DNA of 64,000 bases from Thermoguttaceae bacterium (GTDB taxonomy: Bacteria > Planctomycetota > Planctomycetia > Pirellulales > Thermoguttaceae): NCBI GenBank assembly GCA_017441605.1, contig JAFRXD010000098.1, forward strand, positions 34,900 through 98,899. Direction: 5' to 3'. This document shows, in pieces, positions 42,128 through 51,083 of this stretch. Made by a program: the position numbers and the translations under genes. The first letter of the stretch is position 1, and each line of letters opens with the position of its first letter. The notes beneath the pieces are model-generated. The model saw only the letters and a list, made by a program, of their open reading frames with translations. It did no database searches and had not been told where the DNA came from.

Positions 42128-43114
42128 ATGAAAAAGCGACTTTTGACCGGTCTGCAGCCGAGCGGCGAACTTACGATCGGAAACTATTGCGGCGGCGTGA
42201 AACAGGTCGTCAAATACCAAGACGAGTACGAAACCTTTCTCTTCGTTCCCGATATGCACTCGATCACCGTCCCGCAAGATCCCGAGACGCTCCATCGTCG
42301 CGTGCGCGAAATCGTCGCCATGTACCTCGCCTGCGGCGTTTCCCCCGAAAAGTGCCACATTTACATTCAGTCGGAAATCCCCGAGCACGCCAATCTCTCT
42401 TGGATCCTCGAGTGCCATTCGTACATGGGCGAAATGTCGCGCATGACGCAATTCAAAGCGAAATCGGAAGGCAAAAAGGAAATCGGTTGCGGGCTTTTCA
42501 CTTACCCGATCCTCATGGCGGCGGACATTCTCCTATATAGCGCCGACGTCGTCCCGACCGGGGCGGATCAAAAGCAGCACGTCGAGCTCGCGCGCAATCT
42601 CGCGCAGCGCTTCAACAAGAAATACGGCGAGACCTTCGTCGTTCCCGAGCCCCTCATTCCGACGATCGGCGCGAAAATTCGCGACTTGCTCGACCCGACC
42701 AAAAAGATGAGCAAAAGCGCCGAAAACCCGAAGGCATCCGTCTTCCTTAACGACCCCGAAAAGGCGATTCGAAAAAAGATCATGAGCGCCGTGACCGACT
42801 CCGGAGAAAGCGTCGTTTTCGACGAGGAGAACAAGCCGGGCGTCTCCAATCTTCTAACGATCTACGCCAGCTTCGCGAACTGCTCCGTTCAAGACGCGGA
42901 GAAACATTTCGAGGGCGCGCGATACGGCGATCTGAAAAAAGAAGTCGCCGACGTCCTCGTCGCGTTCCTTAGGGAATTGCAAGAAAAATACCGAGCGATT
43001 CTCGCCTCCGGCGCCGTCGACGAAACCCTCGACAAAGGTCGTGACGAAGCCCGCGCCATCGCCGCGCCCATGTACGATAAAGTCCGGCGACTCGTCGGAT
43101 TCGGCCGCGTCTGA
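42128..43114 (+). CDS. trpS: tryptophanyl-tRNA synthetase
   Basis: 328 residues, the usual bacterial TrpRS length. Charges tRNA-Trp. Class I signatures are PSGELTIGNYCG (the HIGH region) near residue 10 and KKMSKSAENP (KMSKS) near residue 195. YPILMAADILLYSADVVPTGADQKQHVELARNLAQRFN is also typical. The frame is open to 41696 within the end of the previous gene, but the ATG at 42128 has GAGG eight bases upstream, a promoter before it, and starts at the conserved N-terminus. It converges with the lipoprotein gene. Confidence 0.96.
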   Translation: MKKRLLTGLQPSGELTIGNYCGGVKQVVKYQDEYETFLFVPDMHSITVPQDPETLHRRVREIVAMYLACGVSPEKCHIYIQSEIPEHANLSWILECHSYMGEMSRMTQFKAKSEGKKEIGCGLFTYPILMAADILLYSADVVPTGADQKQHVELARNLAQRFNKKYGETFVVPEPLIPTIGAKIRDLLDPTKKMSKSAENPKASVFLNDPEKAIRKKIMSAVTDSGESVVFDEENKPGVSNLLTIYASFANCSVQDAEKHFEGARYGDLKKEVADVLVAFLRELQEKYRAILASGAVDETLDKGRDEARAIAAPMYDKVRRLVGFGRV

Positions 43115-43128
43115 TTCCTAGCGCGCGC

Positions 43129-43860
43129 TTACGGTCGAAGCGGAGCGTCGACGCCCTCGTGCAAAACGCCCCGCGACAACCCGGCGCGCCAACCGATCTC
43201 TTTGAGCATTCTCGACTCTTGCTCGGCGTTGCGACCGATCGGAATCCAGCCCTTCGAGCGGCGACGAACCCCGACGTCTTGCGTCAGTTTCGACATATCG
43301 TCGTCGTACCGCATATCGACCCCGATCGTCGCGCCCATCGGGCGCGGCATGTCTTCGATTTCCTCGTAGACCGAAAGATAGATAAAGAATCCGTCCCCCT
43401 CCGGAACGACGCGAACGATCGCGTAAGAGCGGACCGTTTGCAACGTCGCGAAACATTTCTCCCCGCAGGGCGCGCTGTTCTTGCGCCAAGGTTCCGTCGA
43501 CCCCCCCACAATGCTAGGCTTCGTGTCGAGCCGTCCCTCCGTTCGATACTGATACGTCGCGCCGTCTTTGCCCGTTCGCTCGTAAGCGCGAGCCGGAGCC
43601 TCGTACTCGATATCGTAGTAGTTGTCGACCGTGTCGACGATCGCGTCCCAAAGCGCCTCTAAATTGCTCGTTCTAACGAAAAGGGGATTCGGCTGATCCG
43701 GATCGAACGCCTTGAGCTCCACGTCCCGCGCCGTCGGTCGAAGATTCGAACAGCAACAACCGCAAGCGCTCGCGAGCGACGCGACGACCAGCGCCGTCGC
43801 GAAAACGCGAGCCAAAGCGGAGCCGGAGCGCCGCGCGTCGCCGTCCGTTCGTTTCGTCAT
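43129..43860 (-). CDS. putative lipoprotein of unknown function
   Basis: 243 residues. The N-terminus is basic, then hydrophobic (ALARVFATALVVASLASAC), ending in a lipobox-like cysteine followed by an unusual Cys cluster (CGCCCSN). The mature part has no motif I know. It contains a long beta-rich stretch (YAIVRVVPEGDGFFIYLSVYEEIEDM) and IDTVDNYYDIEYEAPAR, which suggests an envelope protein with an alpha/beta core. GAGGAAGGA is ten bases before the ATG. Single-gene unit convergent with trpS. Confidence 0.65.
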   Translation of the reverse strand: MTKRTDGDARRSGSALARVFATALVVASLASACGCCCSNLRPTARDVELKAFDPDQPNPLFVRTSNLEALWDAIVDTVDNYYDIEYEAPARAYERTGKDGATYQYRTEGRLDTKPSIVGGSTEPWRKNSAPCGEKCFATLQTVRSYAIVRVVPEGDGFFIYLSVYEEIEDMPRPMGATIGVDMRYDDDMSKLTQDVGVRRRSKGWIPIGRNAEQESRMLKEIGWRAGLSRGVLHEGVDAPLRP

Positions 43861-43956
43861 TTCGTGGGGTCCTTCCTCTAAAAAGCGCGCCTCGCGCCGC
43901 CGCGATTATGCGCTTTTTCCGACCCGGCGACAAGAGAGAATCCAAGTCCAAAGCCC

Positions 43957-43999
43957 AAAAAAGAAGCGCGCTCGAGAAAAGGAGTAAACTCGAGCGCGC
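43957..43999 (-). terminator. intrinsic terminator of the HtrA gene
   Basis: On the minus strand an 11-base perfect stem GCGCGCTCGAG / CTCGAGCGCGC with a 12-base loop, then CTTCTTTTTT. It lies about 115 bases after the protease stop. Confidence 0.8.
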
Positions 44000-44114
44000 G
44001 AACTAGGCGGGAATAAGACGAGCGAAAAGGAGTTAGAGAGACAATGAGCGCGGCGGCGGCCGTTTCGCGGGAGGAAAATTTTACGAAACGACCGAGGCGC
44101 TCGTTGCGCGGTTC

Positions 44115-45368
44115 CTACTTCAGGACGACGGGCAGTTCGATTTGGCGCCCGTCGCGAAGCACGTTCAGGATAATCGTTTCGCCGGGGGCGTGCTCTTCAA
44201 CGGCGGTAATAAAGTCCTCGGCGGTCTTGACCGGCTGACCGTTGACCCCGGAGATCACGTCGAAGCCGCCGTCCGGACGACGCACTTCTTGCGTTCGGTA
44301 AACGACCCCGTTGCGCCGCGTTACGATGATCGTCAGTTTGCCGCCTCGCAGACCCGCCAAATCGGCGGCGCCCCCCTCGTCGATCAAACCGGGAATCAAT
44401 CCGTTTTCGACCTCGGTCACCTGCACCACCCCCGCGTCTCCGCGAACGACCTCGCCGCGCTCCAACAGGATCGAGACGATGCGGTGGATCGTGTTGACCG
44501 GAACCGCGAAACCGACCCCCGTGTTCTCCCCGACCCGGCTCGCGATCGCGGTGTTCATACCGATCATCTTGCCTTTCGTGTCGAGAAGAACGCCTCCGGA
44601 GTTGCCCGGATTGATCGCCGCGTCGACTTGGATCACGCCCTTAATTTGGCGGAATTGCTGCGGACTCCCGATCGAGCGGTTCAAATTGGAAATAATCCCT
44701 TTGGTCATCGTGCGCTCGAGTCCGAACGGATTCCCGATCGCGTACACCGTCTGGCCGACCAGCAATTTCGACGAATCGCCGAATTCGATCGGGAAAAGAG
44801 ACGACTCCGGCGCGTCGATCTTGATCAGCGCGACGTCGGTGTTCGGATCGACCCCTAAGAGCCGCGCCTCGTACGTCTCCCCGTCGAAGAGCGTTACTTC
44901 GACTTTCGACGCGTTTTCGACCACGTGGTAGTTCGTCAGCACGACCCCCGCTTTATTGATCACGATGCCGCTTCCGCAACCCTCCGCCGTCTCTTGGAAA
45001 AGACGATGCGTTCGCGTTTCCATCGTCGAAACGTTTACGACGCTTTTATTCCGCGAGGCGTAAAGCTCGACCGGAACTCGTTCCTCGGGCGTCAGTTCCG
45101 CCAGTTGCGCTCGATAGTCGTCGAGACTCGCGCGCGCCGTTTCGGAATCGGCCAAAGGCGACGTCGCGGAAATCGGCAGGGGCGGTACTTCGGTCAACGA
45201 GGCGGTCGAGCTCGTCGCCCCCCCGCGCGCCGGCGAGTAATAGCGCGCCTCGTTGCTTTGAGCCGAGAGGTTCGAGAGGAAAGAGCCGTTCCAAAGTCCT
45301 TGGGCGAAGACCGCTCCCAAACCGCCCAGAAGCGCGACGACAAAATATTGAATCGTTTGCTTGCGCAT
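44115..45368 (-). CDS. HtrA/DegP-type periplasmic serine protease with one PDZ domain
   Basis: 417 residues. An N-terminal signal anchor (TIQYFVVALLGGLGAVFAQGL) and a low-complexity linker precede the S1C protease. Triad: His in VLTNYHVVENA, Asp in PNTDVALIKID, Ser in INPGNSGGVLLD. TKGIISNLNRSIG and MNTAIASRVGENTGVGFAVPV are typical of HtrA. One PDZ domain ends the protein (LIPGLIDEGGAADLAGLRGG...GQPVKTAEDF). It would degrade or refold damaged envelope proteins. AAAGGA is eight bases before the ATG. Divergent from mcsB. Confidence 0.92.
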   Translation of the reverse strand: MRKQTIQYFVVALLGGLGAVFAQGLWNGSFLSNLSAQSNEARYYSPARGGATSSTASLTEVPPLPISATSPLADSETARASLDDYRAQLAELTPEERVPVELYASRNKSVVNVSTMETRTHRLFQETAEGCGSGIVINKAGVVLTNYHVVENASKVEVTLFDGETYEARLLGVDPNTDVALIKIDAPESSLFPIEFGDSSKLLVGQTVYAIGNPFGLERTMTKGIISNLNRSIGSPQQFRQIKGVIQVDAAINPGNSGGVLLDTKGKMIGMNTAIASRVGENTGVGFAVPVNTIHRIVSILLERGEVVRGDAGVVQVTEVENGLIPGLIDEGGAADLAGLRGGKLTIIVTRRNGVVYRTQEVRRPDGGFDVISGVNGQPVKTAEDFITAVEEHAPGETIILNVLRDGRQIELPVVLK

Positions 45369-45612
45369 TTCGTTAAATCCTTTTCTCTATGGTCGGGGCG
45401 CGAGAGAAGCCCCGGTTTCTTTGCCAAATCGCGCGAGCGCTCGACGCGCCCCGCGACGGCTTAACGCGAAATGGCGTCCAATACCGTTTCGCGCTCGCTG
45501 TTGTAGGATAATACGCAAAATGCGCGCCTAGGTTTGCAAAAAATTTCAAAAAAAACCAAAAATAATCGAGCGAACCGCGTTCCCCCCGCGACCCTTCTCC
45601 TAAAACCCAGAC

Positions 45613-45640
45613 TTGCCAAAAGAAAAACGCGCAATACAAT
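45613..45640 (+). promoter_or_regulatory. promoter before mcsB
   Basis: TTGCCA (45613-45618), 16-base spacer, TACAAT (45635-45640). The leader to the GTG start is about 130 bases. The 410-base gap between the HtrA and mcsB starts holds nothing else I can identify. Confidence 0.5.
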
Positions 45641-45779
45641 AGCGAGACCGTCCGCGTCGCCGTCGAGAGCGCGCGAAACGGCGTTGATGAAAACGAGGAA
45701 AATCGCTAGCATCGCGTTCGCGTCGATTCCCGCGTCGGGAACTCGCGCGTCGGCGTTTAGCGAACTAAGGATTATAGCG

Positions 45780-46853
45780 GTGAATTTGGAAGATTTGACC
45801 AAACGTCAAAGCTCGTGGGCGAGAGGAAACGGACCCGATTCGGACGTCGTTATTTCGAGTCGGATTAGACTGGCGCGCAACGTCGCGGGGTATCCGTTCG
45901 TAAACGCCGCGTCCGACGTCGACTTGAAAAGCGTCGTTAACGCGATAAGCGAAGTCGCCGAGCAAACCCTTCCCGCCGGCTCCTTCGAGATTCTCGATTT
46001 CGCCAATCTTTCGCGCGAGGACGCCGAGCTCCTGGTCGAGCGGCGCTTAGCGAGCGTCGAGTTCGTCGAAAGCGCGAAGCCGCGCGCGTTGATTCTAGAC
46101 GATAACGAGTCGTTCTCCGCGATGATTAACGAGGAGGACCACCTTCGACTGCAAGCGGTCGCGTCCGGATTCCGGCTTTCCGAGCTCTGGAGGAAAGTCG
46201 ACGCGCTCGACGATCTCTTCGAATCGCGCCTGAGCTACGCCTTCGACGAAAAGTTCGGGTACCTGACCGCGTGCCCCACGAACGTCGGAACCGGGCTTCG
46301 CGCCGGGATTATGTTCCATCTTCCGGGGCTCGTCGAAACGAACGAAATTCAAAAAGTTCTCCTCAGCCTCAAAAAAATGAACTTCGCGGTTCGCGGGATC
46401 TACGGCGAAGGAACGCTCCCCCTCGGAGAGCTCTTTCAAGCGAGCAATCAGAACGCGCTCGGAATCTCGGAAAAAGACGCGATTCGGCAACTGGAAGAAA
46501 TCGCGACGAGCGTCGTCAATTACGAGCGACGCGCCAGAGAAACGATTTTGGAAAAGGATCGCGACGGGCTCCTCGACCGCTGCTATCGCGCCCTGGCTAT
46601 CTTGCGCTCCGCGCGACTCGCGACTCTGCAAGAGGCGATGGAGCGGCTCTCCAGTCTCCGGTTGGGCGTCCAAATGAACCTGCTCGACGACGCGACTCCC
46701 GAGTTGATCGACGACCTCATTATGCGAATTCAACCGATTCACTTGCGCAAACTCTTCGAGTCCCGAGGCGAGCCGTTCGACGACGACGACGCCGCCCGCG
46801 CCGATTATCTCCGAGAAAGACTCGCCGGCGTCGGCGGAGCCCGACCGCGATAA
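45780..46853 (+). CDS. mcsB: protein-arginine kinase McsB (ATP:guanido phosphotransferase)
   Basis: 357 residues from a GTG at 45780 with AAGGA ten bases upstream; the longer open frame to 45534 has no family sequence. Motifs: VVISSRIRLARNVAGYPF, MINEEDHLRLQ (substrate-binding Glu region), LTACPTNVGTGLRAG with the active-site Cys, and RARETIL. McsB phosphorylates protein arginines and marks them for ClpCP. The usual partners mcsA and clpC are not adjacent, as often seen outside Firmicutes. The C-terminal part is shorter on known motifs. Followed by a strong terminator. Confidence 0.9.
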   Translation: MNLEDLTKRQSSWARGNGPDSDVVISSRIRLARNVAGYPFVNAASDVDLKSVVNAISEVAEQTLPAGSFEILDFANLSREDAELLVERRLASVEFVESAKPRALILDDNESFSAMINEEDHLRLQAVASGFRLSELWRKVDALDDLFESRLSYAFDEKFGYLTACPTNVGTGLRAGIMFHLPGLVETNEIQKVLLSLKKMNFAVRGIYGEGTLPLGELFQASNQNALGISEKDAIRQLEEIATSVVNYERRARETILEKDRDGLLDRCYRALAILRSARLATLQEAMERLSSLRLGVQMNLLDDATPELIDDLIMRIQPIHLRKLFESRGEPFDDDDAARADYLRERLAGVGGARPR

Positions 46854-46877
46854 TTCTCACTCGCTACCATAAACAAA

Positions 46878-46929
46878 CCGCCGCGCTCGGAAGAAGCGAG
46901 AACTTCTCCGAGCGCGGCGGTCCGTTTTT
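46878..46929. terminator. strong terminator after mcsB
   Basis: A 14-base perfect stem CCGCCGCGCTCGGA / TCCGAGCGCGGCGG with an inner GAAG/CTTC pairing, then TCCGTTTTT. It lies between mcsB and the convergent Tat-signal gene, so it may serve both. Confidence 0.85.
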
Positions 46930-46943
46930 ATATGGAATCGCTC

Positions 46944-47285
46944 TTAGACGCTCTTGAAAACAATCTTGAGCCCGGCGCGTTTCGTCAACGCCTCCAGACA
47001 CATCTTGAAATAGACGACCCTTTGAGAAGCGTCTTTTTGGAGCGCGTAGCGACGCGCCGTCGTAAAGATCTTCATCGGGAGGATTCCGTCGCTCGCCTTC
47101 TGAACAACGTCGTCGACGAACGCTTTTTCGCGCTCAGTTTTCGCGCGAAGCTGACTTTTCAAAATTTCGGGGTCGAGCGCCTCCGACGCTCCCGCGGACC
47201 GTCCGGCGAGGAAATACCCCGCGCCGACCAGCGTCGCGACGCGCCCGATGAAAGCGCGCCTCCCCATCGTCTTTTTCGTTTCCAT
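46944..47285 (-). CDS. small Tat-exported protein of unknown function
   Basis: 113 residues from the ATG at 47285 (AAGGA eight bases upstream). The N-terminus METKKTMGRRAFIGRVATLVGAGYFLAG has a twin-arginine-type start (GRRAFIG) and a hydrophobic stretch ending at GRSAGA. The mature part (about 85 residues) is helical and charged: LKSQLRAKTEREKAFVDDVVQKA and VYFKMCLEALTKRAGLK. I recognise no family. It is probably exported folded. The frame extends to 47378 but the added residues are only basic. Confidence 0.6.
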   Translation of the reverse strand: METKKTMGRRAFIGRVATLVGAGYFLAGRSAGASEALDPEILKSQLRAKTEREKAFVDDVVQKASDGILPMKIFTTARRYALQKDASQRVVYFKMCLEALTKRAGLKIVFKSV

Positions 47286-47559
47286 AATGGCGTCCTTGCG
47301 CGTAGGTCGCGCGGCGCTCGACAAAACGCCGAGCGCCGAGCGGATTAAATACCCTTCTTTCCTCGCGCGCTTCCGCAACGTCGCCGCAGGACCAGCCGTT
47401 GTCCCCCCGAAATAAAAATCAAAACGAGCGGGCGAATTTGCGTCGCGAACGGGAAAATCTTTCGCATATGGCGGGGCGTTCCGACCGTAGTCTAGAATAC
47501 CCTTTTGCCGTTATCGTCCAACGAAAACGCGGGACTTGACGATAATGCGAAATTTTCTT

Positions 47560-48540
47560 TTATAAATGGCGCTCGTCCTCGAGATCCGGGTCTCGCCAAC
47601 GCGGATCGAAAGCGGCGCCCTGCCAAGTCCCGCGATCGCGCAAAACCCGCTCCACCGCGTTCTTGCCCGCGTTTTTCCGAGACGACCACTCCGGCGCGAC
47701 CAGAAACTCCGACCCGACGTCCCCGGCGACTCGCTCGATTACCATTTCCGAAGGAAGCCGTTCCAGCGCGTCCGCCGCGATTTCCGCGTACTCCTCGAGC
47801 CCCGGCGGCTCGTATTCCCCTCGACGCCACATTTTCTCGAGCGCCGTGTTCTTCACGACGCTCAGATTATGCAGTTTGACCGAGTCGAGCCCCAACGAGG
47901 CGACCCTTCGCGCCGTGAGACGCGCGTCCTCGCGGGATTCCCCGGGCAAGCCGAACACCAAGTGCGTTCCGAGCCTCAGCCCCCGGGCGCGAGCGCGAGC
48001 GACCGCGTCGACGAAACAACGATAGTCGTGCCCCCGATTGATCAGGCGCAGAGTTCGGTCGAGAGACGACTGCAACCCGATTTCCAAAGAAAGCCATTTC
48101 TCTCGGGAAAGGCTCGCCAAAAGATCGAGCTTTTCGTCCTCCAGCGCGTCGGGGCGCGTCCCGATCGCGAGCCCGACGATCTCCGGCCGGCGGAGCGCGA
48201 TTCGAAACGCCTTCTCCAAGACGTCGACCGGCGCGTAAGTGTTCGTCGACGGCTGGAAATACGCGACGAATTTCGACGCCCCGAAGCGCGCGCTCGTTCG
48301 GCGAATTCCCTCGTCGATCTGCGCGTCCAAGTCGTCGAGCCCCAGCCGCCGACTCGGGCTAAAACTTACCGCGTCGCAAAAGACGCAACCGCCGCGCCCG
48401 ACCGTCCCGTCGATATTGGGGCACGAAAAATGAGCGTCGAGACTAATCTTGCGAATCGGCTCGCCGAACGTCTTTTTGTAGTAAGAGCCGAGGGAATAGT
48501 ATCGCGCCCCGGCTTCGTAAGGGGGTCGGGAAGGAATCAC
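47560..48540 (-). CDS. TIGR01212-family radical SAM protein (YhcC/YtqA-like)
   Basis: 326 residues from a GTG at 48540 with GGAG five bases upstream, overlapping the TGA of the GNAT gene (GTGA). The N-terminus RYYSLGSYYKKTFGEPIRKISLDAHFSCPN is family-typical. The cluster motif is CPNIDGTVGRGGCVFC, with three cysteines for the 4Fe-4S/SAM site, and FVAYFQPSTNTYAPVDVLEKAF, GTRPDAL and GLQSSLDRTLRLINRGH follow. The family's reaction has not been settled to my knowledge. The last gene of a cdsA - GNAT - radical SAM run. The longer open frame to 48699 overlaps the GNAT gene. Confidence 0.87.
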   Translation of the reverse strand: MIPSRPPYEAGARYYSLGSYYKKTFGEPIRKISLDAHFSCPNIDGTVGRGGCVFCDAVSFSPSRRLGLDDLDAQIDEGIRRTSARFGASKFVAYFQPSTNTYAPVDVLEKAFRIALRRPEIVGLAIGTRPDALEDEKLDLLASLSREKWLSLEIGLQSSLDRTLRLINRGHDYRCFVDAVARARARGLRLGTHLVFGLPGESREDARLTARRVASLGLDSVKLHNLSVVKNTALEKMWRRGEYEPPGLEEYAEIAADALERLPSEMVIERVAGDVGSEFLVAPEWSSRKNAGKNAVERVLRDRGTWQGAAFDPRWRDPDLEDERHL

Positions 48541-49469
48541 GCCGTCTCCGGCATAAACGTGGGGATCGCGACGCCCTTGCTCTCGGGAACCTCGCCGAGC
48601 GATTGCGCGACGTGCGTCTCGGTGTTCTTGCCGCCCATCGCGTACATCTCGCGGCGAAGCTCGACCGCGGCGGTCGGAACCAAAACGATCGGCGACCATT
48701 CGCCCTTGTAACGGTTCAACTCCCGTTTAATCAGCGCGGTCGCTTGCGCTTCTTTTCGGGCGACCCCCGGCCCCACCATCGCGCAACCCGGATCCCGAAC
48801 CGAGCACATTACCCCGTCCAGCGACCCCGTCGCCGCGTCGATCAAAACCGAAACGCCCCAGATTCCGTCCCGGTTCTCGACGAAAAACCGGAAGTCTTTC
48901 GAGCGCTCGATTCCCCGAAGCTCCCGCTCCAGCGCGACGATCGCGTCGACGTCGTCGAGCGTCGCGTCGCGCAGAGTCGCCCCCTCGAGCGACGCGTCGA
49001 ACCCCTCCGCGGGAACCGAAACTTGCATGTCTTGGAACATTTCGCGCGGAACGAACCCCGCCTTGTTGTAGAGCGAGAACGAGTCGAGATTCATCGCGCT
49101 GGAGACCAGCCGCAGCGTCTGATCGCGCCGCGCCGCGACCTCGACGACCCGCGCGAGGATTTTCGTCGAGACTTTTTGCCCGAAATACTCCGGGGCGACC
49201 GTCATCAATCCGAGCGAGACGTGGGTCGGGCGCGGATGGAAATAGCACGACCCGGCGAGTTTTCCCGTGTCCGCGTCCTCGGCGACGACGCAGCAGTCCG
49301 GATCGAGCGCGTCGTACACCCTGTTGTAAATCGAGGCGGCCTCTAAGGAGGGAACGAGCGACTTGAACCCGCGATTCCGCTCGTACCAAACGTTGAGCGA
49401 GTCCATAATCAACTTGGAAACGGCGTCGTTGTCCGACTCTTTTTTCAGACGAATAATGAAATTTGTCAT
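48537..49469 (-). CDS. double GNAT-fold acyltransferase (arginine N-succinyltransferase-like)
   Basis: 310 residues. It begins with a standard GNAT half (FIIRLKKESDNDAVSKLIMDSL, AGSCYFHPRPTHVSLGLMTVAPEYFGQKVSTKILARVVEVA, where VAPEYFGQKVSTK is the acetyl-CoA loop). A second, more degenerate half follows (ATLRDATLDDVDAIVALEREL, DGVMCSVRDPGCAMVG). Such tandem GNAT proteins are common, and the acceptor is unknown. It starts 37 bases after cdsA and its stop overlaps the radical SAM start, so the three genes are probably cotranscribed. Confidence 0.7.
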   Translation of the reverse strand: MTNFIIRLKKESDNDAVSKLIMDSLNVWYERNRGFKSLVPSLEAASIYNRVYDALDPDCCVVAEDADTGKLAGSCYFHPRPTHVSLGLMTVAPEYFGQKVSTKILARVVEVAARRDQTLRLVSSAMNLDSFSLYNKAGFVPREMFQDMQVSVPAEGFDASLEGATLRDATLDDVDAIVALERELRGIERSKDFRFFVENRDGIWGVSVLIDAATGSLDGVMCSVRDPGCAMVGPGVARKEAQATALIKRELNRYKGEWSPIVLVPTAAVELRREMYAMGGKNTETHVAQSLGEVPESKGVAIPTFMPETA

Positions 49470-49506
49470 CGTTTCTCTCAGATAGTTGTCGTAAAAAGTC
49501 TCGATT

Positions 49507-50658
49507 TCACTGAACGACGCGGAACGCCCACAGGGCGAACGCGACCGGCGACGCGATCAACAGGGAGTCGAAAACGTCGAGGAAACCGCCGAATCCGGGA
49601 ACGTTGGACCCGGAGTCTTTGCGCATCGCGTCTCGTTTGATGAACGATTCCGCCAAATCGCCCACCGCGCCCGCCGCGCCGACCGCGACTCCGTAGACGA
49701 CCACCCCGAGCCAAGTCATTTGCGACTCGTGGCCCAGCGCGATCGGAAAGAGAACCGCGCGAGAGAACCACGCGCCGAACACCGCGAAGAGCAGCCCTCC
49801 GATTCCTCCCTCGATCGTCTTGCCGGGGCTCAGACTCGGGGCCATCTTGTGCCGTCCGCAGATCCGACCCACCGTGTAAGCGCCAACGTCGCAAAGCTTT
49901 GTGATGATCGCCATCGAAAGCACCGCGACCACCCCGTACGCGATCCGCAGCATTACCATAAACGAACCGAGCAAACCCACGTACGCGATCGCGAAAACCG
50001 CGCCCGTAAGATTGATCGCGTGCCCCCCCGGCTGTTTAAATCGCGCCATCTCCCCGATAAACGCCACGAGAACCCCCGCCGCGAACGCCAGAAGAATATG
50101 GATTCCGGCGAACGTCGCGGTTTTCCACGCGCGCTCGGCCGAATCGCTCGCCGCCTCGACCGACGACGCCCGTTCGTCCGACGACTCGGGGAGACCCTCG
50201 CGCGCGAGCGCTCGCTTCGCCTTGCGCGCCCTGGCGTTCTCCAGCGTCTGCTCCGCCGCCGAGACCGCCTGTTTCGCGGTTTCGAGCGCTTTCGCCGCCG
50301 CCCCCAGCTCCCGATCGGTCGGGTCGTCCCCCGCGCGCGCGGTCGTCTCCGTCGCGTTCTCCTCGTGAAACGCGCTCGCCACCGCGTTTTCCAAACGCGC
50401 GATGATCGGGAGAGAATTGTAGCACGAGAACCAGCAAAGCAGAATCGTTCCGAATATGCCGAGATAAACGGTCGTTCGTCTCGGATAAATTCCCCCCGCG
50501 TTGAGCAATTGAAGCAACTCCTTGGTCATAAAGAATACGCAGACCAAGTAGAAGGGCATGAGCGCGACGCCGGGGATTAGCGCGATCGCGTCGACCCAGC
50601 ACAGGAAAACGACGAAACAAACGAGCGGAATTCCGACGAGTAGGCGCCAACGAAGCAT
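49507..50658 (-). CDS. cdsA: phosphatidate cytidylyltransferase CdsA
   Basis: 383 residues. Inner-membrane enzyme making CDP-diacylglycerol from phosphatidate and CTP. The family signature is at the end: LAESFIKRDAMRKDSG, then PGFGGFLDVFDSLLIASP. KLCDVGAYTVGR and SLSPGKTIEGGIGGLL are also conserved, with about eight helices. Between two helices, roughly residues 90-185, sits an alanine/glutamate-rich hydrophilic insert (TARAGDDPTDRELGAAAK, then ETAKQAVSAAEQTLENARARKAKRA) that looks like a coiled coil and is not usual in CdsA. The ribosome site is weak. First gene of the cdsA-GNAT-radical SAM unit. Confidence 0.9.
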   Translation of the reverse strand: MLRWRLLVGIPLVCFVVFLCWVDAIALIPGVALMPFYLVCVFFMTKELLQLLNAGGIYPRRTTVYLGIFGTILLCWFSCYNSLPIIARLENAVASAFHEENATETTARAGDDPTDRELGAAAKALETAKQAVSAAEQTLENARARKAKRALAREGLPESSDERASSVEAASDSAERAWKTATFAGIHILLAFAAGVLVAFIGEMARFKQPGGHAINLTGAVFAIAYVGLLGSFMVMLRIAYGVVAVLSMAIITKLCDVGAYTVGRICGRHKMAPSLSPGKTIEGGIGGLLFAVFGAWFSRAVLFPIALGHESQMTWLGVVVYGVAVGAAGAVGDLAESFIKRDAMRKDSGSNVPGFGGFLDVFDSLLIASPVAFALWAFRVVQ

Positions 50659-50741
50659 TTTAGATCTCGTTTCTATCCGTCGCGCGACGACGGCAAGCGG
50701 TTCGAGTCCGCGGCGAGCGCGCCGCCGCGATTCCGGCTATG

Positions 50742-50770
50742 ATTATACGCGCTTTAAAACCGCTTTTCCA
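50742..50770 (-). promoter_or_regulatory. cdsA promoter
   Basis: On the minus strand TGGAAA (50770-50765), 17-base spacer, TATAAT (50747-50742), about 85 bases before the cdsA start. Confidence 0.5.
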
Positions 50771-50895
50771 GCGCTCGATGCAAAAAGCTCCCTATTTTTA
50801 TCAAAAAAGCCAAAAAACGCGCGCCGCCGCGTCGGTCGAATCGTTGAAAACATTAGCAATTTTTTTGAAAAATAGAAAAAATAGGTAAAATAAGA

Positions 50896-50923
50896 TTGTT
50901 TTTTGCGCTAATAAACCTATAAT
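50896..50923 (+). promoter_or_regulatory. promoter of the DUF4912/AT-hook gene
   Basis: TTGTTT (50896-50901), 16-base spacer, TATAAT (50918-50923), inside an AT-rich stretch. The leader to the start is about 155 bases; I see no clear structure in it. The rest of the 425-base gap (50659-51083) holds only this and the cdsA promoter. Confidence 0.5.
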
Positions 50924-51083
50924 AGGAAACGAGCGATTCTCTTGGTTTTTTCGAGTTTCGCTCGCACAAATCTTTCCCTCGAGTCGGTCGGCTCTAGGCG
51001 GAAAGTTAGCGCGCGAGCGCGCGTCACAATCGCGGAGCGAGAGGTTCTCGCACCGCCGGTTCGTCCCTTGAACGGAGGCGCTT

